Assembly: GCF_001650695.1 (NCBI RefSeq)
Contig: NZ_LWQS01000071.1
Coordinates: forward strand, 1 to 64,000
DNA from: Chloroflexus islandicus
GTDB taxonomy: Bacteria > Chloroflexota > Chloroflexia > Chloroflexales > Chloroflexaceae
Direction of reading: 5' to 3'
Length of the DNA stretch: 64,000 nt
Shown here: in pieces, positions 17,606 through 26,817 of the stretch
Layout: each line of letters begins with the position of its first letter
How positions within the stretch are numbered: the first letter of the stretch is position 1
Translations under genes and position numbers: made by a program
Notes under the pieces: model-generated
Database searches by the model: none
What the model was told of the DNA's origin: nothing
What the model saw: only the letters and a program-made list of their open reading frames with translations

Positions 17606-17642
17606 GAGCCGAGAATATTTTTTAGCAATGATGGAGCGTGCC

Positions 17643-19634
17643 ATGAGCAGCGCTGAGGTGCAGGCGATCACGGTGGGAAGACCGGATCGGGCGGGGAGGA
17701 GTCGCGAAGGCAGCCCGGTGGCGCTAGTGGTGGCAGTGGCTGACACGCAGCCTGCCGCGATGGCGCTAGCCGCCTACCAAAGCGCGGATGCGGCAATGTT
17801 GCCCCATTTCTACCTTGATCGGGATGGGGTATTGCATCAACTGGTCGCTACATCACGTGCCGGTTATGGGTTGGGCCGGGCAATTTGGCGGGGGCGAGTG
17901 CATCATCTCGACCGGGCGGCGGTGATTGTGAGTCTTGCAGCGCCGGCGCTGACCGATCTGAGCGAGGCGCAAGCCGCGGTGCTGGCTGATTGGTTGCCGG
18001 CGGTAGCCGAGCAACATGGCCTGTCGTTGGCTGATATTGGCATGCTGATTACCGATGCTCGCGGGAAGCGCCGGGTGCTACCGTATTTGCCGCCGGCGCC
18101 GCCAGTTGTTCCTGCTGATGAGTTCATTCTCGGCAGCGGCGTGCGCTCTCCCGAACAAGAGCTATGGGTGGGCTTGGCGACGGTGACATGGCGGCAACGC
18201 GGCGGCCAATTGCGGCTCAACCAAGCCTTTTCACTTCACTGGGGCAAGTTTGATCTCGGTGCGCCGCTGGCCCCTAACGAGCCGCCGCCAGTGGCGCTGG
18301 ACGGCAAGACGTATAACTTTCAGGTCTTTGCTCGCGATACGATCTTTAATGAGGGGACGCAGTACGCTGCCGTGCAGAGTTTGGCCAATCTGCTGGGGCC
18401 GGACATCGGCGCAATTCCTGCCGGCGGGGTGAGCCGGGCCTTGATTGAGGCGAGCTATCGCAGTGCGTTGAAGGCGAGCGCGGCGCGCGCGCCGCTCGAG
18501 GGCAAGACCGAGTTTCGCGCCGATTGGCGCTTCCATTTTGTGGCGCTGCAAGCCAAACTTGGCCCGGCGCTGAGCGGGAATTACGTTACGGCTGACCGCG
18601 CGTTTGCGCTGCAAGTCTTTGCTGGCGACACCCTCTATACGCCGATGAGCCAGCAATCCGGTTGTTTCTTTCTCAGCTTAACCGACCCGGCTAGCCCGCA
18701 GTATGCCCAACTATGGGCCGAAACGTACAAAGTCGCCGGCGTGCCGTACAATCCTACCGATCCGTTTCACCAGCGGGCGTTGGAATTAAAGTTGGGTACG
18801 CCGCTGAGCGGGGTGGTGCGTGAGACGATCAATGGGACGGCCTACGAGCTACAGGTCTTTGCGTATGATACGTTGTACCGCGGGCCAGATGGCGTGTTAC
18901 GCCGGATGAGCGAGCTGCCGCGTCCGGCTGAGGTACAGGCGTGGCAGCCACGTCCGGCGGCGGCCCCAGTGCAACCGGTCCAGCCACCAGCGCCGGCACC
19001 CGTTGCCCCGGCGCAACCGGCCCAGCCACCAGCGCCAGTGTCGTCAATTCTGAATGCGCCGGAGGTGGTGCGGGCCGGGCCGCCGCGTCGCGATCCGAAT
19101 TGGCCGCCAATGCCCGATTTCAACATTCTGACTGACCGCAACGGCCAGCGCGAACGAATCTTGGGTAAAATCGAGTGGGTGCGCAAGAGCGGCGATGATA
19201 TTACCATCACTAATGATTGGGTGGCGCAGAACCTGATCGAGGTGTCGATTCCGCAATTGGCCCGGTTCCGCAATACCAACGGCGGGCGGATCAAGTTTCA
19301 CCGGGTGGCGGCTGACCAATTGCGCCGGTTGTGGCAGGCATGGGAAGATGCAGGACTCTTGCAGTTAGTGTTAACATTTGACGGTGCGTGGTGGCCGCGT
19401 ACCATTCGTAGCAATCCAACCACGTTGAGTAACCATGCGTATGGCACGGCATTTGATATCAATGCACAGTGGAACGCATTCTACAAACCGGCGGCGCTGG
19501 TAGGCGATCGCGGCTCGGTGCGCGAGTTAGTGCCGATCGCGAACGCACTGGGGTTCTTCTGGGGCGGCCACTGGAATTACGATGGCAGAGGCGCCAGTGA
19601 TGGCATGCATTTTGAATGGGCAGTTGCCCGCTGA
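17643..19634 (+). CDS. amidase-like / M15 D-alanyl-D-alanine carboxypeptidase-like protein
   Basis: 663 residues from the ATG at 17643 (GGAG upstream; a promoter overlaps the earlier in-frame ATGs). Residues ~1-140 resemble the N-acetylmuramoyl-L-alanine amidase/PGRP fold (HFYLDRDGVLHQLV, RAGYGLGRAIW). The middle holds three related ~95-residue units (LGAPL...YNFQVFARDTI, LGPAL...FALQVFAGDTL, LGTPL...YELQVFAYDTL). A Pro/Ala linker at ~440-480 is followed by an M15 VanY-type domain with HAYGTAFDIN and DGMHFEW, which carry the zinc ligands. I infer peptidoglycan-peptide cleavage. No signal peptide is visible, which is unusual for a wall enzyme. An SDR gene follows after 15 bases. Confidence 0.75.
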   Translation: MSSAEVQAITVGRPDRAGRSREGSPVALVVAVADTQPAAMALAAYQSADAAMLPHFYLDRDGVLHQLVATSRAGYGLGRAIWRGRVHHLDRAAVIVSLAAPALTDLSEAQAAVLADWLPAVAEQHGLSLADIGMLITDARGKRRVLPYLPPAPPVVPADEFILGSGVRSPEQELWVGLATVTWRQRGGQLRLNQAFSLHWGKFDLGAPLAPNEPPPVALDGKTYNFQVFARDTIFNEGTQYAAVQSLANLLGPDIGAIPAGGVSRALIEASYRSALKASAARAPLEGKTEFRADWRFHFVALQAKLGPALSGNYVTADRAFALQVFAGDTLYTPMSQQSGCFFLSLTDPASPQYAQLWAETYKVAGVPYNPTDPFHQRALELKLGTPLSGVVRETINGTAYELQVFAYDTLYRGPDGVLRRMSELPRPAEVQAWQPRPAAAPVQPVQPPAPAPVAPAQPAQPPAPVSSILNAPEVVRAGPPRRDPNWPPMPDFNILTDRNGQRERILGKIEWVRKSGDDITITNDWVAQNLIEVSIPQLARFRNTNGGRIKFHRVAADQLRRLWQAWEDAGLLQLVLTFDGAWWPRTIRSNPTTLSNHAYGTAFDINAQWNAFYKPAALVGDRGSVRELVPIANALGFFWGGHWNYDGRGASDGMHFEWAVAR

Positions 19635-19649
19635 GCAAAGGAGCAAGCA

Positions 19650-20408
19650 ATGCAACTGAACGGTCTCGGTGTGTTGGTCACCGGCGGCGCATCGGGGTTG
19701 GGGGCGGCGACAGCCGAGCGGCTGGCGGGAGCCGGAGCACGGGTTACAATCGCCGATCTGAATACAGCAGCCGGTCTTGAGCTCGCCGAACGGATCGGCG
19801 GGCAGTTTGTGCGCACCGACGTAACCGATCCGGCGCAGTGTGCGGCGGCGGTGGCGGCGGCGACAAACGCTGGCAGCCTGCACGCACTGGTCTGCTGCGC
19901 CGGGATTGTGCTGGCCGAGCGGATGTTGGGGCGCGATGGCGTGCATGACCCGGCCCGTTTCAAGCGGGTGATCGAGGTCAACTTGATTGGCACGTTTCAG
20001 ATGATGCTCTACGCGGCGCAGGTGATGGCGAACAATCAGCCGAACGATGAGGGCGAGCGCGGGGTGATTGTGAACACGGCCTCGATCGCTGCCTTCGATG
20101 GTCAAATCGGGCAAGTGGCGTATGCGGCCTCGAAGGCGGGGGTCGTGGGCATGGGCTTGCCGGCGGCGCGCGAATTGGCTAGGTTTGGCATCCGGGTGAT
20201 GACAATCGCGCCGGGCATTTTCGATACAGCGATGATGGCCAGCTTGCCGGCAGCGGCACGCGAATCGCTCGGCGCACAGGTGCCCTTCCCCTCGCGGCTA
20301 GGCCGTCCGGCGGAGTATGCCGCGCTGGTGCAGCATATTATCGAAAATCCGATGTTGAATGGCGAAGTAATCCGGCTTGATGGCGCAATTCGCATGGCGC
20401 CCAAATAG
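19650..20408 (+). CDS. short-chain dehydrogenase, 3-hydroxyacyl-CoA dehydrogenase (HSD10-like)
   Basis: 252 residues, classic SDR. Rossmann motif TGGASGLG (11-18), D36 after the second strand favouring NAD(H), catalytic S145, Y158 and K162 (YAASK). The pattern [21 protein letters not shown] and the end [15 protein letters not shown] are typical of type II 3-hydroxyacyl-CoA dehydrogenases (HSD17B10 group) of fatty-acid oxidation; other substrates are possible. It lies 15 bases after the M15 gene and 12 bases before the transaldolase gene, so it is probably cotranscribed. Neighbours do not share a pathway with it in any obvious way. Confidence 0.82.
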   Translation: MQLNGLGVLVTGGASGLGAATAERLAGAGARVTIADLNTAAGLELAERIGGQFVRTDVTDPAQCAAAVAAATNAGSLHALVCCAGIVLAERMLGRDGVHDPARFKRVIEVNLIGTFQMMLYAAQVMANNQPNDEGERGVIVNTASIAAFDGQIGQVAYAASKAGVVGMGLPAARELARFGIRVMTIAPGIFDTAMMASLPAAARESLGAQVPFPSRLGRPAEYAALVQHIIENPMLNGEVIRLDGAIRMAPK

Positions 20409-20420
20409 AGGAGGAACACT

Positions 20421-21074
20421 ATGCAGATCTATCTCGATACGGCGAATCTGGCCGAAATTCGGGAAGCGGCCAGTTGGGGCATTCTTAGCGGGGTGACGAC
20501 CAACCCGACCTTGATTGCGCGTGAGCGCGGCGCTGATTTCAAAGCCATCATTACCGAGATTGCCGAACTGGTGGATGGCCCGATCAGCGCCGAGACCATC
20601 TCGCTCGATGCTGAGGGGATGGTGCGCGAGGGCATCGAATACGCTTCGTGGCACCCGAATGTGATTATCAAGGTGCCGAGCACCACCGAGGGCTTGCGCG
20701 CGGTGAGCCAGTTGGCTAAGCACGGCATCCGCTGCAACGTCACGCTCTGCTTCAACTCGGTGCAGGCGCTGTTGGCGGCGCGGGCCGGTGCGTTTATCAT
20801 CAGCCCCTTCGTCGGGCGGGTGGATGATACTGGTGTTGATGGTATGGCGCTCATTCGCGAGATTGCCGGCATCTATCGCCAAGATCGCGAGATTACGACT
20901 AAGATTCTGGCGGCTTCAATCCGCCATCCGCGCCACATTGTCGAAGCGGCGCTGGCGGGGGCTGATATTGCGACCTGCCCGTTCAAGGTGTTGCAGCAGG
21001 CGATGCGCCATCCGTTGACCGATCGCGGCATCGAGCAATTTTTGGCCGATTGGAAATCGCGTTCGGCTTCATGA
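20421..21074 (+). CDS. transaldolase / fructose-6-phosphate aldolase family
   Basis: 217 residues, the short TalC/FSA-type transaldolase. The Schiff-base lysine is K84 in VIIKVPST. Also visible are D6 (YLDTAN), TTNPTL (26-31), FCFNS-like LCFNS, and the C-terminal [21 protein letters not shown]. It transfers a dihydroxyacetone unit in the non-oxidative pentose phosphate pathway or cleaves fructose 6-phosphate; sequence alone cannot separate these. Strong AGGAGGAA ribosome binding site. It is followed after 9 bases by a phosphoribulokinase-family gene, giving a sugar-phosphate pair. Confidence 0.9.
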   Translation: MQIYLDTANLAEIREAASWGILSGVTTNPTLIARERGADFKAIITEIAELVDGPISAETISLDAEGMVREGIEYASWHPNVIIKVPSTTEGLRAVSQLAKHGIRCNVTLCFNSVQALLAARAGAFIISPFVGRVDDTGVDGMALIREIAGIYRQDREITTKILAASIRHPRHIVEAALAGADIATCPFKVLQQAMRHPLTDRGIEQFLADWKSRSAS

Positions 21075-21083
21075 GAAGAGGTT

Positions 21084-21950
21084 ATGGACGACCGACCCCT
21101 GATGCTTGGTCTGATTGGCGCGAGCGGCGCTGGCAAGACGACCCTAACCCGCGGGATTATTCGTCTGCTAGGGGCGCAGGGGGTGACGCCGATCAGTCTC
21201 GATGATTATCTGCGCTACAGCCGGGCCGAACGGGCAGCGCTCGGCTTGACCGACGCTGATCCGGCGGCGACCGACCTTGAGCGCATGGCGGCTGATCTGG
21301 CGGCATTGCGCCGGTGCCAAACCATCGATAAGCCGGTGTACGATCACGTGGCCGGTGCGCTGCGCGGCAGTGAACGGGTTGCGCCGACCGGTCTGGTGAT
21401 TGCGTATGGCGCGCTTACCCTCACCCCGCCGGTGCAAGCTGAGCTGTTTGACTTGACCGTTTATCTTGATCCGCATCCTGACCTGTACCGGCGCTGGCGT
21501 GAAGAACGGGATGTCAAACAGCGCGGCTATACGGTCGAACAGGTGCGCGCGGCGTGGCCGGCCCGCGAGCGTGACATCCAGCGCTACATCGCGCCCCAGC
21601 GCCCGTTGGCGGATGTGGTGTTGCGCTTTGGGCCGGGAACGGATGGGCTTGACGTGCAGATGTCGTTGCGGCGGCGCGCTTTGGCTTTTGACGTGGCAAG
21701 CGTGGCGCAGCCGGCAGAGAGCGCGGCAGCGATACGGATCCGTTCGGTACCGGCGGATGAAGATGGCTTGCCGGCAGTGTTGGTTTCGGCAACCAATGAT
21801 CCTGCGCTGCATCGGGTCAGTGATGCCTTGCGCGCGCGGTTGCCGGTGCGCGGGCAGGTAGCGGCGGGTGAAGAGCCGCCATCTGCGCCGGCCACGCTGA
21901 CGTTTGCCCAGACCTTGATTGCAACGTTGTTGTTGCAGGGGCGGGGGTAG
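21084..21950 (+). CDS. phosphoribulokinase/uridine kinase-family P-loop protein
   Basis: 288 residues. Walker A GASGAGKT (12-19) near the N terminus, then PISLDDYLR and TIDKPVYDH, the order found in phosphoribulokinase and uridine kinase; VYLDPHPDLYRRWREERD is phosphoribulokinase-like. The C-terminal ~90 residues look variable. It phosphorylates a sugar or nucleoside with ATP. No RuBisCO or other Calvin-cycle gene is in the window, and Chloroflexus-type bacteria are known for the 3-hydroxypropionate bicycle, so ribulose 5-phosphate as substrate is uncertain. It ends the M15-SDR-transaldolase run; repeats follow. Confidence 0.75.
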   Translation: MDDRPLMLGLIGASGAGKTTLTRGIIRLLGAQGVTPISLDDYLRYSRAERAALGLTDADPAATDLERMAADLAALRRCQTIDKPVYDHVAGALRGSERVAPTGLVIAYGALTLTPPVQAELFDLTVYLDPHPDLYRRWREERDVKQRGYTVEQVRAAWPARERDIQRYIAPQRPLADVVLRFGPGTDGLDVQMSLRRRALAFDVASVAQPAESAAAIRIRSVPADEDGLPAVLVSATNDPALHRVSDALRARLPVRGQVAAGEEPPSAPATLTFAQTLIATLLLQGRG

Positions 21951-22140
21951 ATGACGTTACCGCAGAGAGCGCAGAGGGCGCGGAGGAGGAGGTTGGCGCA
22001 CGGGGGTGGCGCCTATGACCGCTACCCTCGCACCGATGGGGTGTTAGACCATAGGTTTTTACCGCCGAGGACGCGGAGGACGCAGAGGCAAAAGGCGTTG
22101 GCAAGCAACCGAGCGTCTTACCTCTGCGCCCCCTGCGGTG
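21951..22140. repeat. dispersed 'CGCAGAG...GCGGAGG' repeats between convergent genes
   Basis: Two tracts, near 21958-21992 (ACCGCAGAGAGCGCAGAGGG type) and 22058-22092 (ACCGCCGAGGACGCGGAGGA type), of the same family as 16594-16622 and 17146-17174. No gene seen. Confidence 0.75.
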
Positions 22141-24450
22141 TTAATCCACTAGCTCAAACGCCGCTTCCGCGATTGATAGCGGATCAAGCCCAAACGCGCG
22201 ATAGAGATCATCACGCGCACCTGATTGGCCAAACCGGTCAACGCCGAGGGCGCGGAGCGGCGCGCCGTAGATCGAACCGAGCCATGCCAGCGCGTGCGAA
22301 GCGGCATCGTGGACGGTCACGATCGGCGCGTTGCGTTCGCTGGGCGGGATGAGCCAGCTCACATCGCTACCCTGTTTCCATTGCTCGTACACCCGGCGGG
22401 CGCTGGTGAGGTTGATCACATTCACCGCCACCCCTTCGCGGCGCAGATAGTGAGCCGCCGCAACCGCTTCAGGCACTAAGGCGCCGCTGGTGATGATCTG
22501 CACCACCGGCGCATGCGGATGATCGTGGTAATCGGCGCGGTCAATCAGCCGGTAGCCGCCGCGCAACACTTGCCGGCGCAGCTCATCAGCGCCGAGCCGG
22601 TCGAGGGCCGGTTGGAGCAAGCTCTGGTCGATTGGGCGGGTCGAGAGGCGTAGATAGCTGGCCGAACCATTGGGATCGATACAGAGCCGGAGCGCCTCGC
22701 GTAGCAGCCACGCCGTTTCAAGGGCGAAACACGGCTCGAAACTCGCCAGATTGGGCAACTCGATCCCCAATGAGGCTGTGACCGATGACTGGTGCGCGCC
22801 GCCTTCGGGCGATAGCGTAATGCCGCTGGGAGTGCCAACGACAATAAATCGCGCTCCTGAATAGAGGCCGTAGATAAACGCATCGAGGCCGCGGCAGACA
22901 AACGGATCGTAGACCGTGCCGATCGGAATGAGCGGTTCGCCGATCAGATCAGCCGCCAACCCAAACATCCCCAGCAGCATAAAGAGGTTCATCTCAGAGA
23001 TGCCCAGCTCGATATGCTGCCCACCCGGCCAGCGCCGCCAGCGCAACATGCGATAGGCTTCGGTCTCAAAATCCGGCTCTTCGTGGCGGGCAAACACCCC
23101 AGTCTTGTTGATCCAGCCGGCCAAATTGGTCGAAACCGACACATCCGGCGACGCGGTCACGATCCGTTCGCGCAGACCGGCAATATCGGCGACGCGCACC
23201 AGAAAGCGGCCAAAGGTATCTTGGGTGCTAACCATACCGCTGGCCGGCACGGCAATCTCGGCGGGCAGGGGAATGGTCACGGCAGGCGCAGCGTGATCGG
23301 GTACGCCATACAGACGGGCCGCGGCGGCGGCGCAGAGCTGGCCGCCGGGTGAATCGGGCGGCAGCCGATCCCACTCGTGGCCGGGAGCGATGCCGAACTG
23401 TTCGCGCAGTGCCTCGATCTGTTCGGGTGTGAGCAGCATCGAGTGATTGAGCGGATTGCCGGCGATGGGCAGACCCCAACCCTTAATCGTATAGGCAAAG
23501 ATAATCGTTGGCCGGCGCGGTTCGGCATCGGCGGCGGCAAGCGTCTTGAGCAATTCGATCACATCGTGGCCGCCGAGATTGGCCAGCGTCGCCGGCAACT
23601 CCTCATCGGGAACGGTGGCGAGCAGGCGGGCAAGCCGCTCGTCGCCGTTGATCAGGCGAGGGCGCAAGTCGGGGCCGGGCAAACGGATGAGCGCCTGATA
23701 CTCCTCGTTACTCATCTCGTCGATGCGGGCGCGCAGTGCATCGCCGCCGGGTTGGGCGAAGAGGGTTTGCAGGCGGCAGCCGTACTTTGCTTCCAACACC
23801 CGCCAGCCGCTCTCGGCAAAGAGCCGTTTGAGGTGCGCGGCGCGGATGCCGGGCACCACCCGGTCGAGACTCTGCCGGTTCAGATCGACGATCCAGAGCA
23901 AATTATCGAGATCGGCGAGCGCCGGATCGATCACCGCTTCCCAGACGTTGCCCTCATCGAGTTCGGCATCGCCGACGAGCGCGATAAAGCGTTGGGTGGC
24001 GGGCCGGTTGAAATGAGAGGCGGCGTATTGGGCGCTGAGGGCGGCAAAGGCTGGCGCCACCGCGCCAAGACCGACCGAGCCGGTGGAAAAATCGGGCGGG
24101 TCAGGGTCTTTGGTGCGCGAAGGGTAGGCTTGCAGACCGCCAAACGCGCGCAGTTGGGTGAGATAGCGTACATCGAGCCGGCCCAGCAAATATTGCAGCG
24201 CGTGATAGACCGGCGAAGCGTGCGGTTTCACCGACACCCGATCACCGGGACGCAAATAGTGCAGGTAGAGCGTGGTCATGATCGTGACCATCGACGCTGA
24301 AGACGCCTGATGACCTCCTACCTTCACCCCGTCGGGATTAGGGCGCACGTGGTTGGCGTGATGAATCATCAGCGTCGCTAACCAGAGCACGCGCTGTTGC
24401 ACCTCTTCGATCGCGCTGATCAGCGCGGGCGTTGGCTCAGTGCGGGGCAT
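22141..24450 (-). CDS. AceE/transketolase-like thiamine-diphosphate enzyme, E1-type
   Basis: 769 residues, one chain holding both thiamine-binding halves. The N-terminal half has KVGGHQASSASMV, TGSVGLGAVAP and the diphosphate/Mg motif GDAELDEGNVWEA. The C-terminal half has a transketolase pyrimidine-binding region (HIELGISEMNLFMLLGMFGL) and a transketolase C domain. It matches homodimeric pyruvate dehydrogenase E1 (AceE), though it is ~120 residues shorter than enterobacterial AceE. By family it decarboxylates pyruvate or another 2-oxoacid and passes the acyl group to lipoyl E2. No E2 or E3 gene is adjacent, so a different oxoacid or a transketolase role is possible. An extended -10 (GGTATAAT, minus strand, 24495-24490) lies upstream. 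Confidence 0.78.
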   Translation of the reverse strand: MPRTEPTPALISAIEEVQQRVLWLATLMIHHANHVRPNPDGVKVGGHQASSASMVTIMTTLYLHYLRPGDRVSVKPHASPVYHALQYLLGRLDVRYLTQLRAFGGLQAYPSRTKDPDPPDFSTGSVGLGAVAPAFAALSAQYAASHFNRPATQRFIALVGDAELDEGNVWEAVIDPALADLDNLLWIVDLNRQSLDRVVPGIRAAHLKRLFAESGWRVLEAKYGCRLQTLFAQPGGDALRARIDEMSNEEYQALIRLPGPDLRPRLINGDERLARLLATVPDEELPATLANLGGHDVIELLKTLAAADAEPRRPTIIFAYTIKGWGLPIAGNPLNHSMLLTPEQIEALREQFGIAPGHEWDRLPPDSPGGQLCAAAAARLYGVPDHAAPAVTIPLPAEIAVPASGMVSTQDTFGRFLVRVADIAGLRERIVTASPDVSVSTNLAGWINKTGVFARHEEPDFETEAYRMLRWRRWPGGQHIELGISEMNLFMLLGMFGLAADLIGEPLIPIGTVYDPFVCRGLDAFIYGLYSGARFIVVGTPSGITLSPEGGAHQSSVTASLGIELPNLASFEPCFALETAWLLREALRLCIDPNGSASYLRLSTRPIDQSLLQPALDRLGADELRRQVLRGGYRLIDRADYHDHPHAPVVQIITSGALVPEAVAAAHYLRREGVAVNVINLTSARRVYEQWKQGSDVSWLIPPSERNAPIVTVHDAASHALAWLGSIYGAPLRALGVDRFGQSGARDDLYRAFGLDPLSIAEAAFELVD

Positions 24451-24812
24451 ACATCGCTCCTTATTGGTCGCTTAGGCAGGGACACTCGTATTATACCTGA
24501 CAATAGAGTGGAATGCGGCAGTGAAGCTATCGCAATTCATCAGTCTGCCATCATCACAATAGCGTGCGGTTGCATCAAGAAATGATTAAGCGTGCTTGAA
24601 CAATCGATTAATTGCATCAGAGCAGGCAAAAAAGCGCCCTGATTTACTTGCCAAAACGCTCCATCTACGGTACTATGCGCATGCCCATTCTAGTTCAACG
24701 TTGGTTTGCACCTTGATGCTTGCACGCTCGATGAGGCCAACCGGATTGCCATCATGAAAGGCAACGCGGTCTGGTTGTGGTTGTTCGCGACTTGAAACGG
24801 AGAGCATGCCTT
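24451..24812. other. divergent promoter region aceE-like / nucleotidase
   Basis: Minus-strand TATAAT (24495-24490) for the E1 gene; a decayed GGAATGCGGCAGTGAAGC hairpin element at 24510-24545; and a good plus-strand promoter (24648-24676) for the nucleotidase. The leader from ~24683 to 24812 is 130 bases long without an evident riboswitch fold. GGAG at 24799-24802 is the ribosome binding site. Confidence 0.55.
24648..24676 (+). promoter_or_regulatory. promoter of the 5'-nucleotidase gene
   Basis: TTGCCA (24648-24653), 17-base spacer, TACTAT (24671-24676). Good match at ideal spacing. Confidence 0.65.
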
Positions 24813-26624
24813 ATGGAGAAGATCTCACGCCGGCGGTTTCTCAAGGGGACGGTCGCTCTGGGGGCGGGGGCGCTGCTCGCAATTTACAGCGACGGTAGCT
24901 TCCGGCTGGCATTGGCGCAGGAAAATCCTGCCTTCCGCATGCGGATTCTGCACACGAATGATCACCATGCCCGGATTGAACCGGTGTTTAACGGCAACAC
25001 GCCGGTTCATGGCGGTGTTTCGCGCCGCAAAGCATTGATCGACAAGATCCGCCGCGAGACGGCAATGCCCACCTTGTTGGTCGATGCTGGCGATGTCTTC
25101 CAAGGAACGCTCTATTTCAACCAGTACAACGGCATGGCCGACCTCGAGTTCTACAATGTGATGGGGTATGAGGCGATGGCCGTTGGCAATCACGAGTTTG
25201 ACAAAGGGCCGCAGGCGCTGGTTGATTTCATCACGCGGGCTAAATTCCCGGTGTTGAGCGCGAATATTGCGGTTGCCGCCGGCAACCCGCTGGCCGGTCT
25301 GATCAAGCCGCGCACGATCATTGAGAAAGATGGCCGAAAGATCGGCATCTTCAGCTTGACCCCGGAAGATACCGGCGTGCTCTCGAACGCCGGCCCCGGC
25401 ATTACCTTTACTTCGGCGATCGAAGCGGCGCGCCAACAGGTAGCGGCGCTGAAGGCTGAAGGCGTTTTCACCATCATTGCGTTGACCCATGTGGGGATCG
25501 ATGTTGATCGCCGGATTGCGCGCGAAGTAGGCGGGATGAGCATGATCATCGGCGGCCACTCGCACACGCCGATGGCGCCGATGAACAATGTGCGCACGCC
25601 TCCCTACCCCGAACTGATCGCCGGGCCAGATGGCAAGCCGGTGGTGGTCGTTACCGACTGGGAGTGGGGGCGCTGGTTGGGTGATATGACGGTGGCCTTT
25701 AACGCTGCCGGCACGGTGATCGACTTGCAGGGCAACCCGACTGAGGTGCTGCCATCGCTGCCGGCAGATCAGGGGTTTGAGAACCGGATTGCGGTCTTCA
25801 AGGGCCCGATCGAGCAATTGCGCGCGCGGGTGGTTGGTTCGGCAGCGGTCGATCTCGATGGCAGTCGCACCAATATTCGCTCGCGTGAGACGAATCTCGG
25901 CAATTTGGTGGCCGAGGCTATGCTGGCTAAGGCACGTAGTGCGGGGGCGACACTGGCGATCACCAACGGCGGCGGCATTCGGGCATCGATCCCGGCGGGG
26001 CCGGTGACGGTTGGCCAGATTCTGGAGGTGCTGCCGTTCGGTAATACGCTGGCGCTGGTGACATTGACCGGCGCGCAGGTGATCGAGGCGCTCAACAACG
26101 GCGTCAGCCAAGTTGAGAGCGGCGCGGGCCGCTTCCCGCAGATTGCCGGCTTCCGCTTCACCTACGATCCGTCATTGCCGGCGGCCAGCCGGGTGACGAG
26201 CGTGACCGTCGGCGGCGCGCCGATCGATCAAAACGCTAGCTACGTGGTCGTCACCAACAACTTTATGCTGACCGGCGGCGATGGCTACAGCGTCTTCACC
26301 CGCGGGCGTAATCAGGTTGATACCGGCTTCATTTTGGCTGATGTCGTTGAAGAGTACATTGCCGCCAATTCGCCGGTCAATCCGGCGGTTGATGGCCGGA
26401 TCGCGGTTGGCGCCGCACCGGCCCAGCCGGCGGCTCCGGCGCAGCCTGCTCCGTCCCAACCGACTCCGGCAACCTTGCCCAACACTGGTGGCGCGCTGAC
26501 GCCGCTGGCGTGGCTGGCCGGGTTGGGTGCGGCGGCGCTGGCCGGTGGCGCCGCATTGCAGCGCAGCGCGGTGGCGGAAGAGTCGGAAACTGCCGAGACC
26601 GAAGTGGCTGCGGTCGAGAAGTAG
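24813..26624 (+). CDS. Tat-exported 5'-nucleotidase / 2',3'-cyclic phosphodiesterase with LPNTG tail
   Basis: 603 residues from the ATG at 24813, where the N terminus is a twin-arginine signal (SRRRFLKGTVALGAGALLA). The metallophosphatase domain has ILHTNDHHA, VDAGD, GNHEFD and GGHSH. The C-terminal nucleotidase domain includes NLVAEAML, TNGGGIRASI and the substrate-stacking GDGYSVF. It hydrolyses nucleotides outside the membrane to release phosphate and nucleoside. The end is an Ala/Pro linker, LPNTGG, a hydrophobic segment (ALTPLAWLAGLGAAALAGGAAL) and a short, mostly acidic tail. That resembles a sortase signal, except that the tail normally is basic. No sortase gene is present in the window. 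A strong hairpin follows the stop. Confidence 0.88.
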   Translation: MEKISRRRFLKGTVALGAGALLAIYSDGSFRLALAQENPAFRMRILHTNDHHARIEPVFNGNTPVHGGVSRRKALIDKIRRETAMPTLLVDAGDVFQGTLYFNQYNGMADLEFYNVMGYEAMAVGNHEFDKGPQALVDFITRAKFPVLSANIAVAAGNPLAGLIKPRTIIEKDGRKIGIFSLTPEDTGVLSNAGPGITFTSAIEAARQQVAALKAEGVFTIIALTHVGIDVDRRIAREVGGMSMIIGGHSHTPMAPMNNVRTPPYPELIAGPDGKPVVVVTDWEWGRWLGDMTVAFNAAGTVIDLQGNPTEVLPSLPADQGFENRIAVFKGPIEQLRARVVGSAAVDLDGSRTNIRSRETNLGNLVAEAMLAKARSAGATLAITNGGGIRASIPAGPVTVGQILEVLPFGNTLALVTLTGAQVIEALNNGVSQVESGAGRFPQIAGFRFTYDPSLPAASRVTSVTVGGAPIDQNASYVVVTNNFMLTGGDGYSVFTRGRNQVDTGFILADVVEEYIAANSPVNPAVDGRIAVGAAPAQPAAPAQPAPSQPTPATLPNTGGALTPLAWLAGLGAAALAGGAALQRSAVAEESETAETEVAAVEK

Positions 26625-26642
26625 GTTACTCGCTTGGCCCGC

Positions 26643-26676
26643 TCCCTTCCCTTGCCCTGCGGGGGAAGGGAAGGGA
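26643..26676 (+). terminator. hairpin after the nucleotidase gene
   Basis: 26643-26653 (TCCCTTCCCTT) pairs with 26666-26676, with additional inner C-G pairs. No T-run follows. It resembles the 'CTCCCCCAGCGGGGGAGGGG' hairpins of the dispersed repeats. Confidence 0.55.
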
Positions 26677-26762
26677 TATAGAGCTGTAAACCTCGCTGGT
26701 CGTAAGGAATAGCCACAAAAAGACACAAAAGACACAAAAAGCCGCTTAGTGTCCAGAACAGC

Positions 26763-26786
26763 AGAGACGGCCAACGGGCCGTCTCT
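26763..26786 (-). terminator. hairpin terminator of the gene remnant (copy 1)
   Basis: AGAGACGGCC (26763-26772) pairs with GGCCGTCTCT (26777-26786). Counterpart of the phaB terminator 181 bases away. Confidence 0.65.
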
Positions 26787-26817
26787 GTTGTATGCTGCCG
26801 GCTTACTGTGTTACATT

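Larger units (their letters stand above)
16317..17642. repeat. gene-free block of dispersed and duplicated repeats
   Basis: About 1.3 kb of mostly repeated DNA. It contains the hairpin CCCGGCCC-TGAA-GGGCCGGG (16485-16504), two near-identical 346-bp copies (16535-16880 and 17087-17432), an internal 51-bp-offset tandem duplication, a 'GAATAGCCACAAAGACAC' element near 16992, and 'CCGCAGAGGGCGCGGAGGACGCAGAG' tracts. Long ORFs here appear on both strands in several frames and are side effects of GC-rich repeats. The CAP gene start region is at the left edge and the promoter of the M15 gene at the right edge. Confidence 0.85.

Noticed and set aside
23377-24300. 307-codon ORF antisense to the aceE-like gene
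   Set aside because: Shadow of a strongly supported thiamine-diphosphate enzyme; no motif of its own.
24825-26111. 428-codon ORF antisense to the nucleotidase gene
   Set aside because: The plus-strand frame has clear metallophosphatase motifs; the antisense frame is a GC-bias shadow with no recognisable domain.
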